NCBI GenBank assembly: GCA_030626085.1
Contig: DAOUPQ010000004.1
Location: 1-30,510, forward strand
Reading direction: 5' to 3'
Length of the DNA: 30,510 nucleotides
Source of the DNA: Flavobacteriia bacterium
GTDB taxonomy: Bacteria; Bacteroidota; Bacteroidia; Flavobacteriales; Flavobacteriaceae
Position 1 is the first letter of the stretch. Every line of letters starts with the position of its first letter. The position numbers and the translations under genes are program-made. The notes beneath the pieces were generated by a model. That model was not told the origin of the DNA and did not search any database. It worked only from the letters and a program-made list of their open reading frames with translations. Below are positions 16,653 to 25,092 of this stretch, piece by piece.

Positions 16653-17402
16653 ATGAAGTTAACACTAAAAATCTGGCGTCAAGATAATGCTAAAGCTAAA
16701 GGAAAATTAGTAAAATATGAATTATCGGACCTAAGTACTGATATGTCTTTCTTAGAAATGTTAGATGTACTTAATGAACAACTGGCATCAAAAGGAGAAA
16801 GAGTTGTAGAGTTTGATCATGATTGTAGAGAGGGGATTTGCGGACAATGTTCATTAGTTATTAACGGGCAAGCACACGGACCTGAAGGGCATTACACAAC
16901 TTGTCAAACTCATTTACGATCTTTTAAAGATGGTCAGACACTTAATATAGAGCCATTTAGAGCAAATTCATTTCCCGTAATTAGAGATCTAAAAGTTGAT
17001 AGAACCTCAATGGATCATATTATTCAGGCGGGTGGTTATATTTCTTCTTTTACAGGAATGGCTCCTGAAGCCAATTCTATACCAATCCATCATAATATCG
17101 CCGAAAGTGCTTTTGACAGCGCAGCGTGTATAGGATGTGGTGCTTGTATTGCTACTTGTAAAAATTCATCAGCTGCTTTATTTATGTCGGCTAAAATTGC
17201 TCATTTGGCAAAATTACCTCAAGGACAGGTTGAACGTGCTGAACGTGTAGTTTGGATGGTTAATGCACATGATGATGAAGGTTTTGGTAGTTGTACAAAT
17301 ACCGGTGCTTGTGCTATGGTTTGTCCGCAAGAAGTACCATTACTAGACATTACCAGAATGAATTATGAGTACAACAGATCATTAAAAACAATTGATAGCT
17401 AG
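16653..17402 (+). CDS. sdhB: Succinate dehydrogenase iron-sulfur subunit
   Basis: A 249-residue electron-transfer subunit linking SdhA to SdhC. The N-terminal ferredoxin-like domain has the [2Fe-2S] ligands Cys58, Cys63, Cys66 (CREGICGQC) and Cys84. The C-terminal domain has CIGCGACIATC (159-169) and CTNTGACAMVCP (214-225) for the [4Fe-4S] and [3Fe-4S] clusters. Motif set and length are those of Bacteroidota/epsilon-type SdhB. It is the last gene of sdhCAB and is followed by a hairpin with a T run. Confidence 0.96.
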   Translation: MKLTLKIWRQDNAKAKGKLVKYELSDLSTDMSFLEMLDVLNEQLASKGERVVEFDHDCREGICGQCSLVINGQAHGPEGHYTTCQTHLRSFKDGQTLNIEPFRANSFPVIRDLKVDRTSMDHIIQAGGYISSFTGMAPEANSIPIHHNIAESAFDSAACIGCGACIATCKNSSAALFMSAKIAHLAKLPQGQVERAERVVWMVNAHDDEGFGSCTNTGACAMVCPQEVPLLDITRMNYEYNRSLKTIDS

Positions 17403-17432
17403 AATAATAAGGGTTCTTACTTTTTAAAATTT

Positions 17433-17484
17433 AAAAAATCCATATAGAAAAAGTATTAGAACACTCACTTGTGTGGATTTTTTG
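17433..17484 (+). terminator. Probable terminator of sdhCAB
   Basis: Arms AAAAAATCCA (17433-17442) and TGGATTTTTT (17474-17483) pair, and three further weak pairs extend the stem inwards. The loop is long (about 25 nt), so efficiency is uncertain. The 160-bp gap up to the sigma factor gene holds nothing else I can support. Confidence 0.5.
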
Positions 17485-17562
17485 TTGATGCATATGCCCT
17501 CATTTTTAATGATTACTCAATATGTTTAGTTATATTTACGTGTTTAGACTAGAATTAATAAG

Positions 17563-18132
17563 ATGCAACAACCCAAAAAACATATTTTAAAACCTGATAA
17601 TTGGGTAAAATTACATGCTGATTATTTGTTTAATTATACAATAACACGAGTTAATGATCATGATTTAGCAAAAGATCTGGTTCAAGAAACTTTTTTTTCA
17701 GGAATAAAAGGGCAAAATAATTTTAGGGGACAAGCTTCAGAACGAACATGGTTGGTTTCAATTTTAAAAAGGAAAATAATAGATCATTATCGCAAAATTA
17801 ACTCTGCCAAAGGGAAGAAAGAAGTGAGAATGAATTTTTATGATGAGGGTGAAAGAAAAGGTAGTTGGTTGGAAGAATGTGTTCCACAAAGCTGGGATAA
17901 TGAATCAGAAAAAAAAATTGAAAATGACGAATTAAAAAAAGCTTTAAATGATTGTATTTCAGGATTACCTAAGAAACACAAAATGGTTTTTTTATTAAAA
18001 ACCGTACAGGAGTATGAAACCGAAGAAATTTGTAATGAACTAGGGATTACGTCGTCAAATTTATGGGTGATTATTCATAGAGCAAGATTACAATTGCGAA
18101 AATGTATTGAAGAGAATTGGTTTAAAAAGTAG
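17563..18132 (+). CDS. ECF-type RNA polymerase sigma factor
   Basis: A 189-residue sigma-70 family protein with only regions 2 and 4, i.e. an extracytoplasmic-function type. Region 2 is about residues 15-80 (LFNYTITRVNDHDLAKDLVQETF, then FRGQASERTWLVSILKRKIIDHYRK). Region 4 is about 125-185, with the helix-turn-helix in ETEEICNELGITSSNLWVIIHRARLQLRKC. The linker is fairly long and charged. Its stop is 6 bp before a small zinc-finger gene that fits a cognate anti-sigma factor. Together they are closed by a terminator, so this is a two-gene unit. The inducing signal is unknown. A TATATTTA at 17531-17538 is a one-mismatch -7 box; whether the sigma factor drives its own promoter cannot be judged. 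Confidence 0.92.
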   Translation: MQQPKKHILKPDNWVKLHADYLFNYTITRVNDHDLAKDLVQETFFSGIKGQNNFRGQASERTWLVSILKRKIIDHYRKINSAKGKKEVRMNFYDEGERKGSWLEECVPQSWDNESEKKIENDELKKALNDCISGLPKKHKMVFLLKTVQEYETEEICNELGITSSNLWVIIHRARLQLRKCIEENWFKK

Positions 18133-18138
18133 GAAGAA

Positions 18139-18411
18139 ATGAAAAAAATAATGATAACATGTGATGAAGCAACTTCCATTTGCGATAAGAATCAATATGG
18201 AGAAGCTTCAATATTTGAGAAATTCAAATTAAATATTCATTTATTATTATGCAAGCATTGTAGAGCCTATTCAATGCAAAATAATTATATCACAAAATTA
18301 TTGGGCAAATATTTTGATGATAGTTGTAAAAATGATCATTTAATCAATGAAGAAAAAATAGAAATAGAAGAGAATTTAAAAATTAAAATCAAAGAAATTT
18401 CAAAAAAATAG
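18139..18411 (+). CDS. Small zinc-finger (zf-HC2-like) candidate anti-sigma factor
   Basis: A 90-residue soluble protein with no membrane segment. Residues 8-41 resemble the zinc-binding anti-sigma (ZAS) pattern: TCDEATSICDKNQYGEAS, then HLLLCKHC, giving His34, Cys38 and Cys41 of the HxxxCxxC motif. Cys8 could complete the site. The C-terminal half (50-90) is highly charged and probably helical or disordered. It starts 6 bp after the ECF sigma gene, so translation is likely coupled. Family knowledge: small cytoplasmic ZAS proteins hold their sigma factor inactive, some releasing it on thiol oxidation or metal stress. That this one does so is inference. Confidence 0.78.
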   Translation: MKKIMITCDEATSICDKNQYGEASIFEKFKLNIHLLLCKHCRAYSMQNNYITKLLGKYFDDSCKNDHLINEEKIEIEENLKIKIKEISKK

Positions 18412-18433
18412 TATAAATCAATTAACTTTAAAT

Positions 18434-18466
18434 GCAGAATTTCTTATAATAATTCTGCTTTTTTTA
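18434..18466 (+). terminator. Rho-independent terminator after the sigma/anti-sigma pair
   Basis: A perfect 8-bp stem GCAGAATT (18434-18441) with AATTCTGC (18451-18458), a 9-nt loop, and seven T residues directly after it. Confidence 0.9.
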
Positions 18467-18498
18467 TAGCTCTGATTTAGCATCAACTTATATTATAT

Positions 18499-19932
18499 AT
18501 GGAAGATATTTATGATTTAAAAGCCTATGTAGTAATTACTTATTATATTTTTATCAGTTTTTTAATTATTGCAATAATTTTAGATAATAAGAAACCGGCA
18601 AAATCATTTGCATATATATTTTTGTTGTTATTATTTCCAATTGGAGGGGTTTTACTTTACTTTTTATTAGGGGTTCATTATCAGAAAAAAAAATTATTTA
18701 CCCGTTTAAGGAATTATCAGGGCGAATATGTTCAAACATCAAATAATAGAGATAAAAATAATGAAGGTTTAATTAAAATACCGGGTATTACACAAAAAAT
18801 TCCTACACTTTTTTATAATATTGACTATGTGCAATTTACTGTTAAAAATGACATTAGATTTTTAGTTAATGGTGAAGAAAAATTTCCGGTATTAATAGGT
18901 GAATTAAAAAAAGCTAAAAAGACAATTTATTTAGAGTATTATATTTTTAATGATGATAAAATTGGAAATAAAATAATTGAAATTTTGTGTGAAAAGTCTC
19001 TAGATGGGGTTGATGTTAAAGTAATTTATGATCCTGTAGGAAGCTCAATATCAAAGAAAGCAGTAAAAAAATTAAAGCAACATAATGTTGAGATCAAATC
19101 TTATATGCCTGTGTTTTTTTCAAGATTTGCCCATAAAGCAAACTATAGAAATCACCGAAAAATTGTTGTTATTGATGATAATACCGGTTTTTTGGGAGGT
19201 ATGAACATAACGGATAAATATATTAATCCAAACAATATTAATCTTTTTTGGCGCGATACTCATGTAATGATCAAAGGCGAAGCAGTTTTTGATCTGCAAT
19301 TATTATTTATCAGTGATTGGTTTTTTGTTAGTGGGAAAAAAATTGAACCCAATCAAAATGTCGAATTTAGTTCAATAGATTGTCAAGTGCCAACAAGTAT
19401 TTTAGGAAGTGATTATGGAACAAATTTTCAACATATTATGGAAGCATTTTTTGGAATGATAATAAATGCTAAAGAAGAAGTATTAATATCTACTCCATAT
19501 TTTTTACCCAATGAAACAATTTTAAATGCCTTGATAATTACTGCTAAAAGCGGTGTGAAAATTAAATTATTATTACCTCAAAAAACTGATCTTTCAATAG
19601 CATATTATGCATCACAAACATATCTAAAGGAGGTATTAAAAAACAATATTGAAGTATATTATTATACTAAAGGAATGATGCATGCAAAAACAATGATTGT
19701 AGACAATAGTATTTGTACTGTTGGCAGTACAAATATGGATCAACGCAGTTTTGATTTAAATGCTGAAGTAAATATATTTATAATTGATGAAAAAAAATCA
19801 TTAGAATTAAAAAGTCAATTTGAAGCAGATCTAAAAAATTCTTATAAATTAAATATCAATGAGTTGTTAAACTGGCCATGGTATAAAAAAGTACTTAGCT
19901 CATTAGCCAGATTGATAGCTCCAATTTTATAA
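18499..19932 (+). CDS. cls: Cardiolipin synthase
   Basis: A 477-residue phospholipase D superfamily enzyme that joins two phosphatidylglycerols into cardiolipin at the inner membrane. The N-terminus has two membrane helices of the PLDc_N type (about 8-27 and 36-57, the latter with FPIGGVLLYFLLG). Two HKD motifs are intact: HRKIVVIDDNTGFLGGMNI (about 233-251) and HAKTMIVDNSICTVGSTNMD (about 394-413). The length is close to E. coli ClsA. Its stop codon lies 3 bp before the O-methyltransferase ATG, so the two are co-transcribed. Confidence 0.94.
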   Translation: MEDIYDLKAYVVITYYIFISFLIIAIILDNKKPAKSFAYIFLLLLFPIGGVLLYFLLGVHYQKKKLFTRLRNYQGEYVQTSNNRDKNNEGLIKIPGITQKIPTLFYNIDYVQFTVKNDIRFLVNGEEKFPVLIGELKKAKKTIYLEYYIFNDDKIGNKIIEILCEKSLDGVDVKVIYDPVGSSISKKAVKKLKQHNVEIKSYMPVFFSRFAHKANYRNHRKIVVIDDNTGFLGGMNITDKYINPNNINLFWRDTHVMIKGEAVFDLQLLFISDWFFVSGKKIEPNQNVEFSSIDCQVPTSILGSDYGTNFQHIMEAFFGMIINAKEEVLISTPYFLPNETILNALIITAKSGVKIKLLLPQKTDLSIAYYASQTYLKEVLKNNIEVYYYTKGMMHAKTMIVDNSICTVGSTNMDQRSFDLNAEVNIFIIDEKKSLELKSQFEADLKNSYKLNINELLNWPWYKKVLSSLARLIAPIL

Positions 19933-19935
19933 AAA

Positions 19936-20577
19936 ATGGATTTTATAACTAAAGAAATTGATTCTTATGCTATTGAACATTCACAAAACGAACCAAAACT
20001 GTTACAGGAACTCAATAAAGAAACCTGGCAAAAGATGCTCATACCACGAATGTTAAGCGGACATTATCAGGGTAGATTACTATCGATGGTTTCAAAACTC
20101 ATTAATCCAAAAATAATTTTAGAAATTGGTACTTATACAGGTTATTCCGCTTTGTGTTTAGCTGAGGGATTACAGAACAAAGGATTATTACACACCATAG
20201 ATCATAATGAAGAATTATTAGATTTTCAAAATAAATATTTTAACAGATCAAAGTATAAAGATCAAATAAAAACATATTTAGGTGATGCACTTGATATAAT
20301 ACCTAAAATTGAAGATAAATTTGATTTGGTTTTTATAGATGCCGATAAAACCAATTATTCAAATTATTATAATTTGATTATAAATAAGATGAATAAAGGT
20401 GGTGTAATTTTATCAGATAATGTGTTATGGAGTGGTAAAGTTACTGAAAAACCTGATCCAAAAGATAGAGATACAATAGCATTGATTTTGTATAATAAAT
20501 TGCTAAAAAACGATCCAAGAATTGAAACTGTTTTGCTTCCTATTAGAGATGGTTTAACGATCAGTAGGGTAAGATAA
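19936..20577 (+). CDS. Class I SAM-dependent O-methyltransferase
   Basis: A 213-residue methyltransferase of the caffeoyl-CoA/catechol O-methyltransferase family (Methyltransf_3). The SAM site is ILEIGTYTGYSALCLAEGL (residues 56-74). The metal-binding motif is FVFIDADKTNYSNYY-like (DLVFIDADKTNY), and later GGVILSDNVLWSGKV holds the second metal-ligand Asp-Asn. Substrate is unknown; a small catechol-like compound is expected from the family. It begins 3 bp after cls and ends 3 bp before the convergent MATE gene. Confidence 0.9.
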   Translation: MDFITKEIDSYAIEHSQNEPKLLQELNKETWQKMLIPRMLSGHYQGRLLSMVSKLINPKIILEIGTYTGYSALCLAEGLQNKGLLHTIDHNEELLDFQNKYFNRSKYKDQIKTYLGDALDIIPKIEDKFDLVFIDADKTNYSNYYNLIINKMNKGGVILSDNVLWSGKVTEKPDPKDRDTIALILYNKLLKNDPRIETVLLPIRDGLTISRVR

Positions 20578-20580
20578 ATA

Positions 20581-21909
20581 TTATAGCTTTAAGAATTTTT
20601 TTCTAAAAATAACTATTAGAATACCACTTCTTAAGATCATCCATATTGTAAAGGCTATCCAAATTGCATATAATTTTAAATCAAAATAATTACCCACTAA
20701 CAAAAAAGGAATAAAACCAAAAAATGTAGCAATTACTAATGTATTTCGTAAAATTACAGCCTCAGCCATTCCTTTAAAAATACCATCAAAAACAAAAGCA
20801 AATGCATTGATGGGTTGCATTAAAATCACTATCCAAAATATTGAATAAAATAACTGTAATACATCATTATCTTTCGTAAATAATAATCCAATTTCTTGAT
20901 AAAAAGTAAAACATAATACTCCTAAAATTAGGGTAATAATTAAAGTAAACTTGCTTAGATCATAACTTAAATTCCAAATTTTTGTATAATTATTTTCACC
21001 AATAAATTTCCCTGACATGATATTTCCAACACTCGCATAACCATCAATAAAAAATGCAAAAAACAACCATATTTGAAAGGCAATTGTTTGGGCAGCAATA
21101 TAATTAGTACCGTATTTTGCAGCATAAGCATTGGCCAAATAAAGGGCTATATTTAAAGCAACAGCACGAATTATTAAATTGATACTCAATGATAGAATTG
21201 TTTTTATTTCAGGATGAAAAGGAAAAGTTAAACGAAGTGAAAAAGGTGTTTTTTTAGTAGATAAGATCAAAGCCAACAGTGCCATAATAAATTGAGCAAT
21301 TACACTGGCCCAGGCAGCTCCTTCAATATACATTGGTTGTATAAAACCATCAATACCGTATATTAAAATAAAATCTAAACCAACATTTAATAAAGCACCA
21401 ATAATACTAATTACCATTGGCCAAAAAGTATTTTGCAATCCTCTAAAAACACCAAAAACTGAAAAAACGAAAAGAGTAAAAGGCAAACCCAAAGCTCTAA
21501 TTTTATAATAACTAACAGAGTATTTTAAAACTAATCCTGTAGCGTTATAAAGTGTAAAGATCTCATCGACAAAAAAGATAGTAACAAAATAAATAATAAA
21601 ACTTAAAATGATGTTTATTGTTATTATTTGTGCAGGTAAAGCAGCGATTTCATCAATTTTTTTTGCTCCTAAATATCTAGCAATTATGGCCGAAATTGCT
21701 GAACGGGTTTGTGCTAATATCCAAACTATAGCAGAAATAAATGAACCGGCTATACCAACGGCAGCAAGTGATTCAATAGGATTTATATTGATATTACCTA
21801 TGATTGCAGTATCGGTTATTGATAATAAAGGTTCAGCTATACCCGAAATTATAGCAGGTATTGCCAATTTATTGATATAAGAAAAAGAAAATTTGTGTGT
21901 TTTGCTCAA
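20581..21909 (-). CDS. MATE family efflux transporter (DinF-like)
   Basis: A 442-residue polytopic membrane protein with about twelve hydrophobic segments, of the multidrug and toxin extrusion family. The conserved N-terminal stretch is LAIPAIISGIAEPLLSITDTAIIG (15-38), then WILAQTRSAISAIIARYLGA. The repeat in the second half includes FFIDGYASVGNIMSGKFIGE and an LMQPINAFAFVFDGIFKGM segment, typical of DinF-type members. The export substrate is unknown. The only in-frame start that gives the whole first helix is a TTG at 21909, since a stop codon occurs eight codons upstream. It is divergent from comEC (71-bp gap) and convergent with the O-methyltransferase gene. Confidence 0.91.
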   Translation of the reverse strand: MSKTHKFSFSYINKLAIPAIISGIAEPLLSITDTAIIGNININPIESLAAVGIAGSFISAIVWILAQTRSAISAIIARYLGAKKIDEIAALPAQIITINIILSFIIYFVTIFFVDEIFTLYNATGLVLKYSVSYYKIRALGLPFTLFVFSVFGVFRGLQNTFWPMVISIIGALLNVGLDFILIYGIDGFIQPMYIEGAAWASVIAQFIMALLALILSTKKTPFSLRLTFPFHPEIKTILSLSINLIIRAVALNIALYLANAYAAKYGTNYIAAQTIAFQIWLFFAFFIDGYASVGNIMSGKFIGENNYTKIWNLSYDLSKFTLIITLILGVLCFTFYQEIGLLFTKDNDVLQLFYSIFWIVILMQPINAFAFVFDGIFKGMAEAVILRNTLVIATFFGFIPFLLVGNYFDLKLYAIWIAFTIWMILRSGILIVIFRKKFLKL

Positions 21910-21980
21910 ATTTTGTATTTCAAATGTTTACAAAGGCGAAAGTAAGGTATTAAAGAGAACAATCTCATAATATTTTTATA

Positions 21981-24014
21981 ATGTTGAAGTTAGATTATAT
22001 ACCTATTTGGCTTACTTTTTTTCTGTGTTTAGGAATACTTTTGGGTTACCGTTTTCCTTTTAAATATGAATATTTGCTAATGGTTATACTTCTCTTAATT
22101 GTACTATTATTCCTGTCATTTTTTAAAGCAAATAAAACGTTACATACTACATTAAGATTTTCAATGATCTCATTTGTGATTTTCATTTTTATTGGAATAA
22201 TAACTATAATAATTCATGATGAAACTTCAAATGAGAAACATTATTCAAAATTTTTGGAGAAAGAAAATCTTACCATACTTCAGATAGATAAAATTTTAAA
22301 AACAAATTCATTTTATATAAATTATTGGGCAAATATTATACAGATTAATAATCAAGATGTAAGAGGAAAAGTATTAATTAAGGTTGTTAAGGATAGCATT
22401 ACAAGAGAGTTTGATGTAGATGATATTATTTTTACAAAATGTGATATTACACCTTTAAAATCACCTTTAGATCCTTATGAATTTAACTACAAGAAGTATC
22501 TGCAAAGGCAACATATCTATCATCAGATAAAATTGAATGATAATGAAATTTTATTATTAGATATAGAAAAACACACTTTAAAAGGTTTTGCTTCAAAGCT
22601 GAGAAACACTATAAATAAAAACCTTCAAAAGTTTAATTTTTCTAATGATCAACTATCAATAATAAACGCATTATTGTTAGGACAAAGACAAGATATTTCA
22701 ACTGAGTTATATAATAATTATAAAAATGCTGGAGCAGTTCATATACTGGCAATATCGGGTTTACATATAGGAATTATACTATTGATATTAAATTTTTTAC
22801 TAAAACCAATTGAATTGTTTAAAAACGGGAAGCTTATTAAGCTTCTGATTTTAGTAATTATTTTATGGTTATTTGCCTTGATAGCAGGGTATAGCGCATC
22901 GGTAGTTAGGGCAGTTACAATGTTTACAGCAATAACAATTGGATTTACATTTAATAAAAGGTCAAAAGGGAATAATGCTTTAGTAATTTCAATGTTCTTT
23001 CTATTGTTGTTCAATCCGTTTTATTTATTTGATGTAGGATTTCAGTTGAGTTATCTGGCTGTTTTTTTTATCATTAATTTGCAACCGGAACTCGTAAAAT
23101 TACTTAAACCAAAGTATAAAATAATACGATATTTTTGGCTGTTATTTACGGTCACCATTGCTGCACAAATTGGGGTGCTTCCTTTGAGTTTGTATTATTT
23201 TCATCAATTTCCCGGTTTATTCTTTATTTCTAGTATGGTTATTATTCCGTTTTTAGGTTTGATCCTTGGTTTAGGTTTTTTGATAATTATTTTAGTTTTG
23301 TTTCAAACCTTACCAATAATATTTGCTAAATTTTATGCTTTTATTATTGAAATATTAAATAATTTTGTTGCTTATATTTCAGATCAGGAGTCATTTTTAT
23401 TTCAAAATATTCCAATATCAATTTTTCTTACTATCACAATCTATATATTTTTATTTTCGGTATTATTATTCCTTAAAGTTAAGACTCAAAAAAATATAGT
23501 TGTATTATTTTTAAGTATAATAATTATTCAAGTGGTACTGATATATGAAAAACAAGACATGCAAACTTCAGGAGAATTCATAATTTTTAATAAAAAAAGA
23601 AGCACAATTATTACTGATAGAAGAGGAGTTGAATTAACCATTTTTATGAATAAAAGCAGAGAAAAATTAAAAGGGAATAATGCAATTATAAATTATAAAA
23701 TAAATGTTGGAAAATTTAAAAAGGAAGAAACAAAAACCCTCAACAATATTCATTCCTTTAACAATAAGAAAGTATTGATTATTGATAGTACGGCGATATA
23801 TCCTAATAATTTTAAAAATCCAGAATTTTTATTATTGCGTCAATCCCCAAAAATTAATTTAGAAAGAATGATTCAAGAAATTCAACCTAGAAAGATTATT
23901 GTAGATGCTTCAAACTATAAAAGTTATATCCAAAGATGGGAAAAAACGTGTAAAAATCATCAAATAAATTTTTACAGCACATCAAAAGATGGTGCATTTA
24001 TCTATGCGTATTGA
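21981..24014 (+). CDS. ComEC/Rec2 family protein lacking a full metallo-beta-lactamase domain
   Basis: A 677-residue polytopic membrane protein. The N-terminal DUF4131 region (two to three helices, then a beta-rich soluble part to about 200) precedes the Competence domain. The hallmark is GAVHILAISGLHIGIILLIL (251-270), followed by further helices such as VGFQLSYLAVFFI. ComEC forms the inner-membrane channel for single-stranded DNA in transformation. The C-terminus after about 540 is short and has no HxHxDH metal site. Only a remnant is left, ending IIVDASNYKSYIQRW then GAFIYAY, which looks like the last part of the ComEC nuclease domain. This truncated form is usual in Bacteroidota as far as I recall. 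Natural competence is possible but not shown. Confidence 0.88.
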   Translation: MLKLDYIPIWLTFFLCLGILLGYRFPFKYEYLLMVILLLIVLLFLSFFKANKTLHTTLRFSMISFVIFIFIGIITIIIHDETSNEKHYSKFLEKENLTILQIDKILKTNSFYINYWANIIQINNQDVRGKVLIKVVKDSITREFDVDDIIFTKCDITPLKSPLDPYEFNYKKYLQRQHIYHQIKLNDNEILLLDIEKHTLKGFASKLRNTINKNLQKFNFSNDQLSIINALLLGQRQDISTELYNNYKNAGAVHILAISGLHIGIILLILNFLLKPIELFKNGKLIKLLILVIILWLFALIAGYSASVVRAVTMFTAITIGFTFNKRSKGNNALVISMFFLLLFNPFYLFDVGFQLSYLAVFFIINLQPELVKLLKPKYKIIRYFWLLFTVTIAAQIGVLPLSLYYFHQFPGLFFISSMVIIPFLGLILGLGFLIIILVLFQTLPIIFAKFYAFIIEILNNFVAYISDQESFLFQNIPISIFLTITIYIFLFSVLLFLKVKTQKNIVVLFLSIIIIQVVLIYEKQDMQTSGEFIIFNKKRSTIITDRRGVELTIFMNKSREKLKGNNAIINYKINVGKFKKEETKTLNNIHSFNNKKVLIIDSTAIYPNNFKNPEFLLLRQSPKINLERMIQEIQPRKIIVDASNYKSYIQRWEKTCKNHQINFYSTSKDGAFIYAY

Positions 24015-24039
24015 CATGTGTAAAACTTACAATTTTATG

Positions 24040-24047
24040 TATATTTG
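24040..24047 (+). promoter_or_regulatory. Putative -7 promoter element of the nucleotidyltransferase operon
   Basis: TATATTTG, a full match to TAnnTTTG, lies 32 bp before the start codon. The nearest TTG (24011-24013) is 26 bp upstream, further than the usual 17-23, so the -33 box is doubtful. Confidence 0.45.
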
Positions 24048-24079
24048 CACGTTTCATAACAGAAGATAAAAGATTTACT

Positions 24080-25087
24080 ATGAAAATAATTGTTCCTATG
24101 GCGGGCATTGGTTCTCGATTGAGACCTCACACACTAACTGTACCCAAACCTTTAACATTAATTGCAGGTAAACCAATAGTACAAAGATTGGTAGAAGATA
24201 TTGTAAAAGTTGTTCATCAGGATGTAGAAGAGATAGCTTTTGTTATTGGTCCTAGTTTTCCTAAAGATACGGAAGAAAAACTCTTACAGATTGCCAATGA
24301 TTTAAACGCAAAGGGAAGTGTTTTTGTCCAAGAACAGGCATTGGGCACAGCACATGCAATTCAATGTGCAAAAGAGTCTTTAAACGGACCTTGTGTTGTT
24401 GCTTTTGCAGACACTTTATTTAAGGCAAATTTCACGTTAGATGATCAATCTGATGGTGCAGTTTGGGTAAAACAGGTTGATGAGCCAAGTGCCTATGGGG
24501 TAGTTAAACTAAGTGAAGGTATTATTACTGATTTTGTTGAAAAACCTAATGAGTTCGTTTCTGATCTTGCAATTATTGGAATATATTACTTTAAAGATGG
24601 TGCTATTTTACGTGATGAAATTCAATATCTTTTAGATAATCACATTACTGAAAAAGGCGAATACCAATTGACCAATGCTTTGGAAAATTTGAAGCAAAAA
24701 GGGTTGAAATTTGTTCCCGGGGAGGTATCGGATTGGATGGATTGTGGGAATAAAGAAATTACTGTTGAAACTAACGGTAAGGTTTTACAATTTGAAAGAT
24801 CTGCAGGAAATAATTTGGTTTCTAAAACAGTTACTTTGGATAACTCAACGATCATTGAACCTTGTTATATTGGAGAAAATGTAATTCTTATAAATTCTAC
24901 TATTGGTCCAAATGTATCATTGGGAGATGGGTGTAAAGTAGAAAACTCAATGATTAAAGAATCATTAATCCAAACTAATACAACTATTAAAAATGTAAAT
25001 CTTGTTGATGCAATGATAGGTAATAACGCATATTTTGATGGTAATTATTCATCAGTCAGTATAGGTGATTTTTCAATTTTGAAATAA
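24080..25087 (+). CDS. Sugar-phosphate nucleotidyltransferase (NDP-sugar pyrophosphorylase)
   Basis: A 335-residue enzyme that activates a sugar 1-phosphate with an NTP. The N-terminal nucleotidyltransferase domain begins MKIIVPMAGIGSRLRPHTLTV and continues VPKPLTLIAGKPIV, the signature GxGxRLRPxTxxxPKPL. VFVQEQALGTAHAIQCAK and VVAFADTLF (metal-binding Asp) follow, then FVEKPNEF. From about residue 250 the chain has left-handed beta-helix hexapeptide repeats (VILINSTIGPNVSLGDGCKVENSMI). Whether it makes dTDP-glucose, GDP-mannose or UDP-sugar is not decided. The ATG at 24080 is taken because upstream codons overlap the comEC stop and the promoter. It heads a run of four envelope genes and ends 5 bp before the TPR gene. 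Confidence 0.9.
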   Translation: MKIIVPMAGIGSRLRPHTLTVPKPLTLIAGKPIVQRLVEDIVKVVHQDVEEIAFVIGPSFPKDTEEKLLQIANDLNAKGSVFVQEQALGTAHAIQCAKESLNGPCVVAFADTLFKANFTLDDQSDGAVWVKQVDEPSAYGVVKLSEGIITDFVEKPNEFVSDLAIIGIYYFKDGAILRDEIQYLLDNHITEKGEYQLTNALENLKQKGLKFVPGEVSDWMDCGNKEITVETNGKVLQFERSAGNNLVSKTVTLDNSTIIEPCYIGENVILINSTIGPNVSLGDGCKVENSMIKESLIQTNTTIKNVNLVDAMIGNNAYFDGNYSSVSIGDFSILK

Positions 25088-25092
25088 AATAA

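Noticed and set aside
24011..24079. Upstream extension of the nucleotidyltransferase reading frame
   Set aside because: It overlaps the comEC stop codon and contains the TATATTTG promoter box; the conserved protein starts at the ATG at 24080.
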